A stretch of 64,000 nucleotides of DNA from an uncultured Roseburia sp. (GCA_947573605.1 CANPGM010000008.1:1-64000); one strand, 5' to 3'; positions 1 through 8,112 are shown, counted from the stretch's first letter. Notes: generated by a model not told the origin, from the letters alone. A program made the numbers and translations.

Positions 1-1
1 A

Positions 2-148
2 GATGCAGACAATCAACAAATAAATTTACTTCAATCCTCCCGTTTCGGTGAAGGTCTGAGGATTGTGCAGGAGGAACTGGACAGTAAAAACTTTTATATG
101 TATAATCCGGAATTTGACACCGACTGCGGTGGCGGTAATAGAGGATAA
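2..148 (+). CDS. C-terminal fragment of an unrecognised protein
   Basis: An open frame enters from the left edge and ends at TAA 146-148, giving 48 residues with no internal start needed. The tail is acidic and ends CGGGNRG. It is followed 27 bases later by a strong hairpin, as expected for the end of a transcription unit. I do not recognise the family; the visible part holds no diagnostic motif. Confidence 0.5.
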   Translation, partial: DADNQQINLLQSSRFGEGLRIVQEELDSKNFYMYNPEFDTDCGGGNRG

Positions 149-175
149 ACGAAAGAACAGAAGAGTATCTTAAAC

Positions 176-224
176 GGGGCTGCCGCTTCACGATTTTAAT
201 CGTTAAAGCGGCAGCCCCATTTTA
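176..224 (+). terminator. Intrinsic terminator, probably bidirectional
   Basis: A 13-bp perfect stem (GGGGCTGCCGCTT 176-188 with AAGCGGCAGCCCC 206-218), a 17-base loop and then ATTTT. It lies between the convergent ends of the plus-strand fragment and the minus-strand regulator and could serve both. Confidence 0.8.
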
Positions 225-236
225 GAAAGATTCCGC

Positions 237-485
237 TTAACAGTAGGGAACCACGCTGTAATATTTTTTAAAACGTTCTCTGTGAACTTCCACACAACCC
301 TTGTTTTTCAGGCGGCCCAAGAATGCTTTTATATTTGTGTGATTCCATGTGTAATGATAGTCTACATTTATAAGAGTAGTAATTTCCTCAGATGTCATTT
401 CCTTATGTTCATGCAGTAAGGCATTGTATACAATTTCTTCGCAAATAGTTAAATATTCCATACAAATCATCCTTTTTTCTTTCAT
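237..485 (-). CDS. Small BlaI/MecI-like winged-helix regulator
   Basis: 82 residues matching the DNA-binding half of the BlaI/MecI/CopY penicillinase-repressor family: an opening CEEIVYNALL helix, MTSEEITTLI as helix 2, NHTNIKAFLGRLKNKGC as the recognition helix and a YYSVVPY wing. Full BlaI proteins are about 120-130 residues and carry a C-terminal dimerisation segment that is absent here. No BlaR1-type sensor protease or beta-lactamase is next to it, so its target is unknown. The start at 485 has AAGG upstream; an internal ATG at 461 also has a good AAAGGA site, so the true protein may be 74 residues. Confidence 0.65.
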   Translation of the reverse strand: MKEKRMICMEYLTICEEIVYNALLHEHKEMTSEEITTLINVDYHYTWNHTNIKAFLGRLKNKGCVEVHRERFKKYYSVVPYC

Positions 486-742
486 ATTTACCTTATTTTG
501 GGAAAAAAATCAAGAGGAAAATAAAGGAAATTGTATGTTTTACTTACATAGTAAGAATAATAGAGTAATTTTTGCCATTTAAGACAGAAATAGAGAAAGA
601 GATATTACCTATTTAAGTAGTTAAACTAAAATCGTATATCTTTATCTATTTATTTCCGGTGGTGAAATTGACATGGCCGGAAAGAAATTGGAGGTGAGCG
701 GATCATTGGTTTTTATAAAACGGATGGTTTCATTGACTATAC
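486..742. other. AT-rich intergenic stretch without a gene
   Basis: The 421 bases between the BlaI-like gene and pepF are AT-rich and hold no convincing gene. A 7-bp stem TTTCCGG/CCGGAAA surrounds an ATG near 673; the 55-codon frame from there lacks a ribosome-binding site. The pepF promoter lies at the right end of the gap. Confidence 0.5.
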
Positions 743-771
743 TTGTAACGAACAGATGTGTGTGCTATAAT
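743..771 (+). promoter_or_regulatory. Sigma-A type promoter for pepF
   Basis: TTGTAA (743-748), a 17-base spacer, then TATAAT (766-771) preceded by TGC, an extended -10. Predicted start near 778 would give a leader of about 130 bases before the pepF ATG. A TTGACT at 733 is too far (27 bases) to be the partner. Confidence 0.6.
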
Positions 772-906
772 AAAAACATTCCTTTGTGTCACATTGCAGC
801 TGTATCTGTGCATTCGTTATACGAGGATATTTGTTGTTGAAAAAAGCCGCTATTCAACCGCAGAATGAAATCTGGATGGAACAAGCGACGGGTAGGGAGG
901 ATTAAA

Positions 907-2703
907 ATGGCAAAAGAATTACCAGGAAGAAATGAAGTCAGAGAAGAAGATACATGGAACGTAGCGGACATGTATCCGACAAAAGAGGCATGGGAAGCGG
1001 ATATTGAGAAGATTAAAGCGTATGCCTGCGAGCTTGAGAAGATGGAAGGCAAAGTGGCTGCTTCCGCAGAAAACCTATTGTTTACGTTAAAGAAGCGAGC
1101 GGAAATGCTTGAAAAGACAGACTTTGCTTTTAATTATGCGGAGCGTCTGTTTGACGAAGATCAGAAAAACGCGGAACATCAGGCTATGGAAGCCAAAGCA
1201 TATGCCGTATATGCAGATGCATCCAGCCGCACATCGTTTATTGATCCGGAAATACTTGCGGCTTTAGAGGAGACGCTGAACGGATATTATGAGGAATGTT
1301 CAGAACTTCAAACTTATCGGAAGCAGATAAAAGAGATTCAGCGATTAAAAGCTCACAGTCTTCCTTCCGAAATGGAAAAACTGCTTGCAATGACGACAGA
1401 AATGAGACGCACGGCGGAAGAAACGTATTCGGTATTTAATAATGCTGATCTGGTTTTTCCGGAAATAACAGGAGAAGACGGAGAAAAAGTACGCCTGACG
1501 CAGGGGCGTTTTATTCAGTTTTTAGAATCTTCTGACAGACGTGTAAGAAAGGAAGCCTTTGAAAATTACTATAAAGTATACGAACAATTTTTAAATACGT
1601 CGGCAAGCCTGTTTCAGGGACAGGTAAAACAGCAGATTTTTCTGGCAAAAGCAAGGAATTACCGCACTACACTCGAATCGGCGGTAGACGCAAACGATGT
1701 CTCGCCTGATATTTACTATAATCTTGTGGAAACAGTTCGAAAAAACCTTGATAAATTGCATCGTTATGTCCGCCTGCGGAAGAAATGTCTTGGAGTAGAC
1801 GAGCTTCATATGTATGATATCTATACGCCGATGATTCCGGACGCAGCGGAAAAAATATCGTTTGAAGAAGCAAAAGAAACTATTTTAAAGGCATTGGCCC
1901 CACTTGGCGCAGACTATATTGAAAAGTTAAAAGAAGGTTTTACAAATCGCTGGATTGATGTCTATGAAAATCAGGGAAAAAGAAGCGGAGCCTATGCGGC
2001 GGGAGCGTTTGGCACGCATCCTTATGTGTTATTGAATTACAGCGGCTCTCTTGACAGCATGTTCACGCTGGCGCATGAGATGGGACATGCGCTGCATTCC
2101 TATTACTCTAATGAGAATCAGCCGTATATTTATTCGCAGTATAAAATATTTGTTGCCGAAGTCGCCTCCACCTGCAACGAAATTCTTCTGATGGAATACC
2201 TGTTGAAAAATACGGAAGAGAAAAAAATGCGTGCCTATCTGCTGAATCATTACCTCGACAGTTTTAAGGGCACCGTATTCCGTCAGACGCAGTTTGCAGA
2301 GTTTGAACAGCGAACCAATCAGATTTCAGAAAGCGGAGAAAGCCTGACTGCAGAGAGCTTAAGCGAACTTTATCTGAAACTGAATCAGGATTATTATGGG
2401 CCGGATATGGTTTCCGACAGAGAAATTTCTTATGAATGGGCGAGAATACCGCATTTTTATTATAATTTCTATGTCTATCAATATGCGACCGGCTTTTCCT
2501 CCGCCGTTGCGATTGCACGCAATATATTAAAGGAAGGCGAGCCTGCCGTAGCACGTTATAAAAAGTTCCTTTCAGGCGGATGTTCCGATTCTCCGGTAGA
2601 GCTTTTAAAGATAGCGGGAGTCAATTTGGAAACGCCGGAACCGATTCAGGCAGCGATGAATGTGTTTGGAGAAATTCTGGAAGAGTTGGAGAAATTAGTT
2701 TAA
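907..2703 (+). CDS. pepF: Oligoendopeptidase F (M3 family zinc peptidase)
   Basis: 598 residues, the usual length for PepF, a cytosolic zinc endopeptidase that cleaves oligopeptides of roughly 7-17 residues. The zinc motif HEMGH is at residues 390-394, with the third ligand probably Glu418 in FVAEVAST. The N-terminal PepF domain starts RNEVREEDTWNVADMYPT, typical of the family. The frame is open further upstream to 865, but the strong GGGAGG site lies just before the ATG at 907, which also matches family starts. It stands alone between its own promoter and a convergent neighbour. Confidence 0.95.
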   Translation: MAKELPGRNEVREEDTWNVADMYPTKEAWEADIEKIKAYACELEKMEGKVAASAENLLFTLKKRAEMLEKTDFAFNYAERLFDEDQKNAEHQAMEAKAYAVYADASSRTSFIDPEILAALEETLNGYYEECSELQTYRKQIKEIQRLKAHSLPSEMEKLLAMTTEMRRTAEETYSVFNNADLVFPEITGEDGEKVRLTQGRFIQFLESSDRRVRKEAFENYYKVYEQFLNTSASLFQGQVKQQIFLAKARNYRTTLESAVDANDVSPDIYYNLVETVRKNLDKLHRYVRLRKKCLGVDELHMYDIYTPMIPDAAEKISFEEAKETILKALAPLGADYIEKLKEGFTNRWIDVYENQGKRSGAYAAGAFGTHPYVLLNYSGSLDSMFTLAHEMGHALHSYYSNENQPYIYSQYKIFVAEVASTCNEILLMEYLLKNTEEKKMRAYLLNHYLDSFKGTVFRQTQFAEFEQRTNQISESGESLTAESLSELYLKLNQDYYGPDMVSDREISYEWARIPHFYYNFYVYQYATGFSSAVAIARNILKEGEPAVARYKKFLSGGCSDSPVELLKIAGVNLETPEPIQAAMNVFGEILEELEKLV

Positions 2704-2815
2704 TTTAAAATATATTTTTTGGTTGTTATTCTGAAATACAGTAAGCAAAGCGGAATGCTTTGATGTTTTGAGAAAAACAGGATTCATCCGAATTGAGACA
2801 TATGCCTGAAATATG

Positions 2816-2856
2816 CGGGAGATACAATGAATATATGGAATATCATGTATCTCCCG
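2816..2856. repeat. 11-bp inverted repeat between convergent genes
   Basis: CGGGAGATACA (2816-2826) pairs perfectly with TGTATCTCCCG (2846-2856). It sits between the convergent ends of pepF and the 144-residue gene, where a terminator is expected, but neither side carries a clear T-tract, so termination is only inferred. Confidence 0.45.
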
Positions 2857-2893
2857 AAAAATATAACCTTATTTTAACTTATTTGCACTGCTG

Positions 2894-3328
2894 TTACAGA
2901 TAATTGCAGATCTGATGTCTCAGGTCTTCTTCCGTTCGAATCAGCTTCTCAGTGAGATTCTTTGCTTTTTTGTCTGCAGCCTGATACTGGTTTAGATATC
3001 GATAGAGCGATTTTATGCCCATATTGCAGCCGTCGGTAATTAAATCTGCAGCGGCTTTATCGCTGTCTTCAAATATCATTTTCGTATTTGTTTTTATCCA
3101 GGACATTCCTTTTGCGATCGGTGTCGGCTCTTTTGGCTCTTCATGATAGCGGTTTAACAGTTCATGCGTTTCGTTTCCAAGTGTTTCGTGTTGTTTTTTG
3201 GATTCTTTTAATATGTTTTTGAAAGCGGTATCTGTTACATCTTCTAAAATCTCGTCAATTGAATAGACGGCCATTTGAATTCCTGAGTTACATTCTTTTA
3301 ATAATTCGGCAGTATCTGTTTCTGTCAT
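2894..3328 (-). CDS. Conserved hypothetical helical protein
   Basis: 144 residues, almost entirely predicted helix and rich in Lys, Glu and Asp. The pattern of long amphipathic helices (ECNSGIQMAVYSIDEILE, KKQHETLGNETHELLNRYH, ADLITDGCNMGIKSLYRYL) resembles a ferritin-like four-helix bundle. No metal-ligand pattern is certain and there is no signal peptide or membrane segment. The ATG at 3328 is preceded by a GGAGC site and by one of the GCCGC/GCGGC stems found throughout this window. Function unknown; it faces away from yicC. Confidence 0.7.
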   Translation of the reverse strand: MTETDTAELLKECNSGIQMAVYSIDEILEDVTDTAFKNILKESKKQHETLGNETHELLNRYHEEPKEPTPIAKGMSWIKTNTKMIFEDSDKAAADLITDGCNMGIKSLYRYLNQYQAADKKAKNLTEKLIRTEEDLRHQICNYL

Positions 3329-3343
3329 AATTTGCTCCGTTCT

Positions 3344-3357
3344 GCCGCCTGTGCGGC
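3344..3357 (-). promoter_or_regulatory. GCCGC stem plus RBS module (before the 144-residue gene)
   Basis: Read on the minus strand: GCCGC-ACAG-GCGGC, then AGAACGGAGC as ribosome-binding segment and the ATG at 3328. It is one of at least ten such modules in the window and is more divergent than most (AGAACGGAG instead of AGAATGAGAGG). Confidence 0.55.
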
Positions 3358-3437
3358 CTTTGCTTTGTGTTTATTTTGTAATATTATGCGCGGAAGTTCG
3401 AAAAATTATTTTAACCAGATCCTGACAAAAGAACCAT

Positions 3438-3466
3438 TTGACTTACGGAAGAAACAGATTTATAAT
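3438..3466 (+). promoter_or_regulatory. Consensus sigma-A promoter for the yicC operon
   Basis: TTGACT (3438-3443), exactly 17 bases, then TATAAT (3461-3466). The predicted transcription start (about 3473) falls at the left edge of a perfect inverted repeat, so the mRNA would begin with a hairpin. It probably drives yicC-remA-gmk-rpoZ. Confidence 0.8.
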
Positions 3467-3469
3467 AAG

Positions 3470-3522
3470 TTTGCATACCCTCTCTTGACCGTGTATGCTT
3501 TTGTCAAGAGAGGGTATGCAAA
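3470..3522 (+). repeat. Perfect 20-bp inverted repeat at the yicC transcription start
   Basis: The arm at 3470-3489 (beginning TTTGCATACCC) is the exact reverse complement of 3503-3522, with a 13-base loop. The left arm starts four bases after the -10 box. As RNA it is a 5'-terminal hairpin; as DNA it could be an operator. A run of six T lies about 12 bases after the stem, too far for a canonical terminator. Confidence 0.75.
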
Positions 3523-3557
3523 AATATATGTACATTTTTTAAGATGGCTTGAGAGAG

Positions 3558-3571
3558 GCCGGGTAAACGGC
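3558..3571 (+). promoter_or_regulatory. GCCG stem plus RBS module (before yicC)
   Basis: GCCG (3558-3561), a six-base loop, CGGC (3568-3571), then GGAATGTGAGGAGCT and the yicC ATG. Same layout as the other modules, with a shorter stem. Confidence 0.5.
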
Positions 3572-3586
3572 GGAATGTGAGGAGCT

Positions 3587-4465
3587 ATGATTAAAAGTAT
3601 GACCGGCTTCGGACGGTGCGAGACAACGGAAGGAAATCGAAGATTTACGGTTGAAATAAAGTCTGTAAATCATCGTTATCTTGACTTAAATATCAAAATG
3701 CCGAAAGCATTGAATCTTTTTGAGAATGCGATTCGCAGTCTGTTAAAGGAATACGTGGAAAGAGGCAAAGTTGATATTTATATCTTATTTGAAGATTCTT
3801 CCGAGGATAAATATACACTAAAGTACAACGAGGGACTTGCGGCCCTTTATCTGACTCATTTAAAAGAGATGGCGGAAAAGTTTGGACTTGAGGATGACAT
3901 CCGTGTCAGCACCCTGTCCCGCTATCCCGACGTATTTACAATGGAACAAAACGAACTGAATGAGGAGGAGCTATGGGAAGGGCTTTCGAGAGCGATACGG
4001 GGCGCCGCGGAACAGCTTGTTGAAAGCCGCATTGCAGAAGGCAGTAATCTAAAACAGGATTTAATTGAAAAACTGGATACAATGATTTCATTTGTGGATT
4101 ACATTGAAGAGCATTCTCCGGTTATTATGAAAAGCTACAAAGAGCGCCTGGAAGCAAAGATAAAAGAAATTTTAGAAGATAAGCAGATTGACGAAGCGCG
4201 GATTGTGACGGAGGTTACGATCTATGCGGATAAAATCTGTGTGGACGAAGAAACGGTTCGCCTGAAAAGTCATATAAAAAGTATGAAAGCGGCGATAGAA
4301 GCGGGCGGCGGCATCGGAAGGCGGCTGGATTTTATTGCGCAGGAGATGAACCGGGAAGCCAATACGATTCTTTCTAAAACGGACAGTCTGGAGATTTCGG
4401 ATGTCGGCATCAATTTAAAGACGGATATCGAAAAGGTGCGGGAACAGATTCAGAATATTGAATAG
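3587..4465 (+). CDS. yicC: YicC family protein (endoribonuclease family)
   Basis: 292 residues, normal YicC length. It opens with the signature MTGFGRCE and ends with the DUF1732 domain (RIVTEVTIYADKICVDEE, then GRRLDFIAQEMNREANT near residues 245-265). YicC proteins have been linked to RNA turnover as endoribonucleases and to stress survival; the activity here is inferred from the family. First gene of a tight run with remA, gmk and rpoZ, the standard Firmicute order. The start follows a GAGG site. Confidence 0.93.
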   Translation: MIKSMTGFGRCETTEGNRRFTVEIKSVNHRYLDLNIKMPKALNLFENAIRSLLKEYVERGKVDIYILFEDSSEDKYTLKYNEGLAALYLTHLKEMAEKFGLEDDIRVSTLSRYPDVFTMEQNELNEEELWEGLSRAIRGAAEQLVESRIAEGSNLKQDLIEKLDTMISFVDYIEEHSPVIMKSYKERLEAKIKEILEDKQIDEARIVTEVTIYADKICVDEETVRLKSHIKSMKAAIEAGGGIGRRLDFIAQEMNREANTILSKTDSLEISDVGINLKTDIEKVREQIQNIE

Positions 4466-4479
4466 GATGTGAGCGGTTA

Positions 4480-4767
4480 ATGGCTAAACTGATGAATATC
4501 GGGTTCGGCAATGTCGTGAACACCGATAAAGTAATAAGCATTATTTCTTCCGATTCCGCGCCGGCCAAACGTTTAATTGCCCGCGGCAAGGAGCAGGAAT
4601 GCCTGATTGACGCGACGCAGGGGAGAAAGACAAAAAGTGTAATTTTTACGGAAAACGATAAAATAATATTGTCTGCATTACAGCCGGAGACGCTGGCGGG
4701 ACGCTATAACGGCGGGACGGCGGGAGGCGGTGCAGCGGCGGAGGAGGAAGATGTTGCAAAAGAATAG
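4480..4767 (+). CDS. remA: RemA family DNA-binding regulator (DUF370)
   Basis: 95 residues with the RemA/DUF370 core: MNIGFGNVVNTDKVISII, then APAKRLIARGKEQECLIDAT and GRKTKSVIFTENDKIILSALQPETLA. In Bacillus, RemA is an oligomeric DNA-binding activator of biofilm matrix genes; whether that role holds here is unknown. The C-terminal 20 residues are a Gly/Ala/Glu-rich tail. Its 3' end overlaps gmk by 17 bases, and the GGAGGAGGAAG encoding the acidic tail doubles as the gmk ribosome-binding site. Confidence 0.9.
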   Translation: MAKLMNIGFGNVVNTDKVISIISSDSAPAKRLIARGKEQECLIDATQGRKTKSVIFTENDKIILSALQPETLAGRYNGGTAGGGAAAEEEDVAKE

Positions 4768-5410
4768 AGGAATCCTGATTGTGGTTTCCGGATTCTCCGG
4801 TTCCGGGAAAGGCTCCATTATGAAGGAACTGATGAAGAAATATTCAAATCGATATGCGTTGTCTGTTTCTGCGACGACCAGAAAACCCAGAACCGGGGAA
4901 ACGGAAGGCGTGGAATACTTTTTTAAAACAAGAGAAGAATTTGAACGGATGATAGCGGAAGACGGTCTGATTGAATATGCGCAATATGTCGGGAACTATT
5001 ACGGAACTCCAAAGGCATATGTTGAAGAACAGTTGTCGGCCGGAAAAGATGTCATATTGGAAATCGAAATTCAGGGAGCGCTTAAAGTGAAAGCGTCGCA
5101 TCCCGACACTCTTCTTTTATTTGTAACGCCTCCAAACGCAGAGGTACTGAAAAACCGTCTGGTCGGAAGAGGAACAGAGGAAATGGCCGTAATCGAATCG
5201 CGGCTTGCGCGTGCAGCGGAGGAAGCGGAAGGCGTCGAAGCATATGATTATCTGATCATAAACGATGATCTTTCAGAATGCGTAGAGGAAGTGCATCAGA
5301 TTATAAAAAACGAGCATTATAAGGTGGCAAGAAATCTTGCCGGAATTGAAACAATCAGAAACGAGCTTAAGGCATTTGCAGGAACAGAGAGAGAGGGAAA
5401 GACAAAATGA
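4751..5410 (+). CDS. gmk: Guanylate kinase
   Basis: 219 residues. Converts GMP and ATP to GDP and ADP. The P-loop GFSGSGKG is at residues 14-21, followed by the GMP-binding stretch SVSATTRKPRTGETEGVEYFF and the lid region. The ATG at 4751 follows GGAGGAGGAAG; the longer frame from 4730 lies inside remA without its own site. The stop overlaps the rpoZ start (ATGA), indicating translational coupling. Confidence 0.96.
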   Translation: MLQKNRGILIVVSGFSGSGKGSIMKELMKKYSNRYALSVSATTRKPRTGETEGVEYFFKTREEFERMIAEDGLIEYAQYVGNYYGTPKAYVEEQLSAGKDVILEIEIQGALKVKASHPDTLLLFVTPPNAEVLKNRLVGRGTEEMAVIESRLARAAEEAEGVEAYDYLIINDDLSECVEEVHQIIKNEHYKVARNLAGIETIRNELKAFAGTEREGKTK

Positions 5411-5652
5411 TACATCCATCTTATGTAGAATTAATGAAAGTGGTAAATAACGAAACGGAAATCGGCGAGGAACCGGTGGTGAACAGCCGTTATGCAATTG
5501 TAATTGCAACTGCGAAAAGAGCGCGTCAGTTAATTGCGGGAGACGAGCCGTTAGCGGAACAGAGAACCTGTCCCAAACCGTTGTCGGTTGCGGTGGAGGA
5601 GCTTTACGAGGGCAAGGTAAAAATTATTCCCGCGGAATCTGCCAATGAGTAA
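5407..5652 (+). CDS. rpoZ: RNA polymerase omega subunit
   Basis: 81 residues. It has the omega core: SRYAIVIATAKRARQL, an acidic spacer, then KPLSVAVEELYEGKVKI. Omega stabilises beta' in RNA polymerase assembly. The start overlaps the gmk stop by four bases (ATGA), the usual gmk-rpoZ arrangement. A hairpin follows six bases after the stop. Confidence 0.93.
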   Translation: MIHPSYVELMKVVNNETEIGEEPVVNSRYAIVIATAKRARQLIAGDEPLAEQRTCPKPLSVAVEELYEGKVKIIPAESANE

Positions 5653-5657
5653 TATGC

Positions 5658-5683
5658 ATCGCCCGGAGTCTCTGCCGGGCGAT
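5658..5683 (+). terminator. Hairpin after rpoZ, possible partial terminator
   Basis: A 9-bp stem ATCGCCCGG/CCGGGCGAT with an eight-base loop, followed by TTATGCG rather than a pure T-tract. It lies in the only sizeable gap between rpoZ and rimO, so it may weaken read-through into rimO. Confidence 0.5.
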
Positions 5684-5694
5684 TTATGCGTTAA

Positions 5695-5708
5695 GCCGTT
5701 GAAGCGGC
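5695..5708 (+). promoter_or_regulatory. GCCG stem module (before rimO)
   Basis: GCCG(T) at 5695-5699 pairs with (G)CGGC at 5704-5708, giving four pairs plus a wobble. The downstream segment, AAAGTAAATAAGGGGCT before the ATG at 5729, does not match the GAATGAGAGG consensus, so this is the most divergent member of the set. Confidence 0.35.
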
Positions 5709-5728
5709 AAAGTAAATAAGGGGCTAAT

Positions 5729-7060
5729 ATGAAAATACTGTTTATTTCGCTTGGTTGTGACAAAAATCTGGTTGATACGGAATATATGCTTGGTATGCTG
5801 ATGGAATACGGAGCCGAACTGACTGACGACGAAACTAAGGCGGATGCCGTAATCGTTAATAGCTGCTGCTTTATTAATGATGCGAAGGAAGAGAGTATCA
5901 ATACAATTCTTGAGATGGCGGAACTGAAAAAAAGCGGTTCGTTGAAGGCGCTGCTTGTCACAGGCTGCCTTGCGGAGCGGTACCGGGATGAAATCAGGCG
6001 GGAAATCCCGGAGGTGGATGCCGTTCTCGGAACGAATTCCCTTGAGGATATCGTAACGGCTCTCAAAGAAGCGCTCAAAGGCTCTTATTTCGAGAGTTTC
6101 AAAAGTCTTACCGGGCTGCCTTCCCATCCCGTAAAAAGAAGTGTTACAACCGGAGGCCATTTTGCCTATTTAAAAATTGCGGATGGCTGCAATAAGCGCT
6201 GTACCTATTGTATTATCCCTTCCATTCGCGGGAATTATCGAAGCGTCCCGATTGAGGATCTGGTGCGCGAGGCAAAAGAGCTTGTCGACGGGGGCGTAAA
6301 GGAGCTGATTCTGGTTGCACAGGAAACTACGCTCTACGGCGTAGATTTATACGGAGAAAAATCGCTTCATAAGCTTCTGGAAGCGTTGAATGAAATAAAC
6401 GGGCTTTTCTGGATTCGGCTTTTGTACTGCTATCCGGAGGAGATTTATGAGGATCTGCTGGATGCGATGATTCGCTGCAAAAAGGTATGTCATTATCTGG
6501 ATATGCCGATTCAGCATGTAAACGACGAAATTTTAAGGCGTATGGGACGGAGAACAGACAGAGAAAGCCTGATACGTATGATTTCACATATCAGAGAACG
6601 AATACCGGATATTACGCTACGGACAACGATTATTTGCGGATTTCCGGGAGAAACGGAAGAAATGCATGAAGAGCTGATGCAGTTTATTAACGATATGGAG
6701 TTTGACCGTTTGGGCGCATTTGCCTATTCGCCCGAGGAAGGAACGAAAGCGGCTGAATTTGACGATCAGGTAGACGAGGCAGTAAAGCAGAGATGGCGGA
6801 ACGAAGTGATGGAGCTTCAGGAGGAAGTTATTTTTGATAAAAACGAAGAGATGAAGGGGAAGACGCTTTATGTTTTTATCGAGGGCAGCGTAAGCGGAGA
6901 AAACGCATATGTCGGAAGAACGTACCGGGATGCGCCGGAGATCGACGGCTATCTGTTTCTTCATACCGACGAAGAGCTCCTAACCGGGGATATTGTAAAG
7001 GCGAGGGTAACGGGAGCTTACGAATACGATCTGATCGGAGAAATCTGCTGCGAGAATTAA
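5729..7060 (+). CDS. rimO: Ribosomal protein uS12 methylthiotransferase RimO
   Basis: 443 residues. Radical SAM enzyme that adds a methylthio group to an aspartate of ribosomal protein uS12. Domains in order: N-terminal MTTase domain (SLGCDKNLVDTE, with Cys10 and further cluster cysteines in NSCCF and TGCLAERY), radical SAM core with C154-x3-C158-x2-C161 (CNKRCTYC), and a C-terminal TRAM RNA-binding domain. The SLGCDKN signature separates RimO from the tRNA enzyme MiaB. AAGGGG precedes the start. Confidence 0.95.
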   Translation: MKILFISLGCDKNLVDTEYMLGMLMEYGAELTDDETKADAVIVNSCCFINDAKEESINTILEMAELKKSGSLKALLVTGCLAERYRDEIRREIPEVDAVLGTNSLEDIVTALKEALKGSYFESFKSLTGLPSHPVKRSVTTGGHFAYLKIADGCNKRCTYCIIPSIRGNYRSVPIEDLVREAKELVDGGVKELILVAQETTLYGVDLYGEKSLHKLLEALNEINGLFWIRLLYCYPEEIYEDLLDAMIRCKKVCHYLDMPIQHVNDEILRRMGRRTDRESLIRMISHIRERIPDITLRTTIICGFPGETEEMHEELMQFINDMEFDRLGAFAYSPEEGTKAAEFDDQVDEAVKQRWRNEVMELQEEVIFDKNEEMKGKTLYVFIEGSVSGENAYVGRTYRDAPEIDGYLFLHTDEELLTGDIVKARVTGAYEYDLIGEICCEN

Positions 7061-7076
7061 GCCGTATATGAACGGC
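7061..7076 (+). promoter_or_regulatory. GCCGT stem plus GAATGAGAGG module (before pgsA)
   Basis: GCCGT (7061-7065) pairs with ACGGC (7072-7076), followed by AGAATGAGAGGAATT and the pgsA ATG at 7092. The stem starts directly after the rimO stop codon. Confidence 0.6.
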
Positions 7077-7091
7077 AGAATGAGAGGAATT

Positions 7092-7640
7092 ATGAATTTA
7101 CCAAATAAACTGACGATTTTTCGTGTGATTTTAATTCCGTTTTTTGTTGTTTTTCTGTTGGTTCCCAATGTTACCGGATATAATAATTATATAGCCGCGG
7201 CGATTTTTATCCTTGCAAGCCTGACTGATTTCTTAGACGGGAAAATTGCGAGAAAATACAATCTTGTGACAAATTTCGGGAAGTTTATGGACCCGTTAGC
7301 GGATAAGCTTTTGGTTTGTTCCGCGCTGATCTGCCTGATTCAGACCGGAAAGCTTGCGGCGTGGATTGTCATCGTTATTATATCCAGAGAGTTTATTATC
7401 AGCGGTTTTCGTCTGATTGCTTCGGATAACGGGGTGGTGATTGCGGCAAGCTATTGGGGAAAATTTAAAACAACGTTTCAGATTTTAATGGTAATCGTTC
7501 TGATTTTGGATATCAGTCATCCGTTTTTCGAAGTGCTGGGTATGATCCTTACTTATACGGCATTGATTCTGACGATTGTTTCACTGGTCGATTACCTGAT
7601 AAAAAATAAGGGCGTATTGAGTGAAAAAAATGGAAAATAA
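7092..7640 (+). CDS. pgsA: CDP-diacylglycerol-glycerol-3-phosphate phosphatidyltransferase
   Basis: 182 residues. Makes phosphatidylglycerol phosphate from CDP-diacylglycerol and glycerol 3-phosphate in the membrane. The CDP-alcohol phosphotransferase motif (DG-x2-AR-x8-G-x3-D-x3-D) is visible as DFLDGKIARKYN followed by FGKFMDPLADK. Several hydrophobic segments flank it. The ATG at 7092 was chosen because MNLPNKLT is the family start and AGAGG precedes it; an in-frame ATG at 7080 inside the ribosome-binding segment and one at 7068 are decoys. Overlaps pncC. Confidence 0.93.
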   Translation: MNLPNKLTIFRVILIPFFVVFLLVPNVTGYNNYIAAAIFILASLTDFLDGKIARKYNLVTNFGKFMDPLADKLLVCSALICLIQTGKLAAWIVIVIISREFIISGFRLIASDNGVVIAASYWGKFKTTFQILMVIVLILDISHPFFEVLGMILTYTALILTIVSLVDYLIKNKGVLSEKNGK

Positions 7641-8112
7641 ACTTGAGAACCAGATATATGAATTATTAAAAAAACATCGCATTACGCTGACGACGGCGGA
7701 ATCGGCGACCGGAGGCCTGATTGCATCTACACTTGTTAATGTTCCGGGGATTTCCGAATTTTTTGAGCAGGGATATGTTACCTACTCCGACGAAGCAAAA
7801 ATAAAAATGATTCATGTAGATGCGGCTGTGATTTCGAAGTATGGCGTAGTCAGCAGGGAGACGGCGGCACAGATGGCGGTAAAAGCGGCAGAGACGGCAG
7901 GGTGCCAGGCTGCGTTATCTGTTACCGGAGTTGCGGGACCGGATGGCGGCACAAAGGAGTGTCCGGTCGGTACGGTTTATATCTGCTGCTGCATAGACGG
8001 AGAGATAGCGGTAGAACATCATATTTTTCCGGGAAGCAGGAGTGAAATCAGAACGGCAGCGGCAGAACGCGCTCTTTTGTTGTTAAAAGAATGCATTTTG
8101 TCACATTTTTAA
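7621..8112 (+). CDS. pncC: CinA C-terminal domain protein, nicotinamide-nucleotide amidase
   Basis: 163 residues, matching only the C-terminal amidase domain of CinA: TTAESATGGLIAS, VTYSDEAKIKM and ALSVTGVAGPDGGT. PncC hydrolyses nicotinamide mononucleotide to nicotinate mononucleotide. Stand-alone forms of this size are common. The GTG at 7621 is favoured over the ATG at 7630 because AAGGG is about 8 bases upstream. It overlaps pgsA by 20 bases. Position next to pgsA parallels the pgsA-cinA order of other Firmicutes. Confidence 0.9.
   Translation: MKKMENKLENQIYELLKKHRITLTTAESATGGLIASTLVNVPGISEFFEQGYVTYSDEAKIKMIHVDAAVISKYGVVSRETAAQMAVKAAETAGCQAALSVTGVAGPDGGTKECPVGTVYICCCIDGEIAVEHHIFPGSRSEIRTAAAERALLLLKECILSHF

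Noticed and set aside
673-840. 55-codon frame from an ATG in the gap before pepF
   Set aside because: No ribosome-binding site, start inside a small stem, and it contains the pepF promoter.
2816-2856. Firm call of an intrinsic terminator after pepF
   Set aside because: The 11-bp stem is good, but neither flank has a T-tract, so it is listed only as an inverted repeat.
3332-3580. 82-codon plus-strand frame before yicC
   Set aside because: It runs through a GCCGC stem, the yicC promoter and the 20-bp inverted repeat, has no ribosome-binding site, and its protein resembles nothing.
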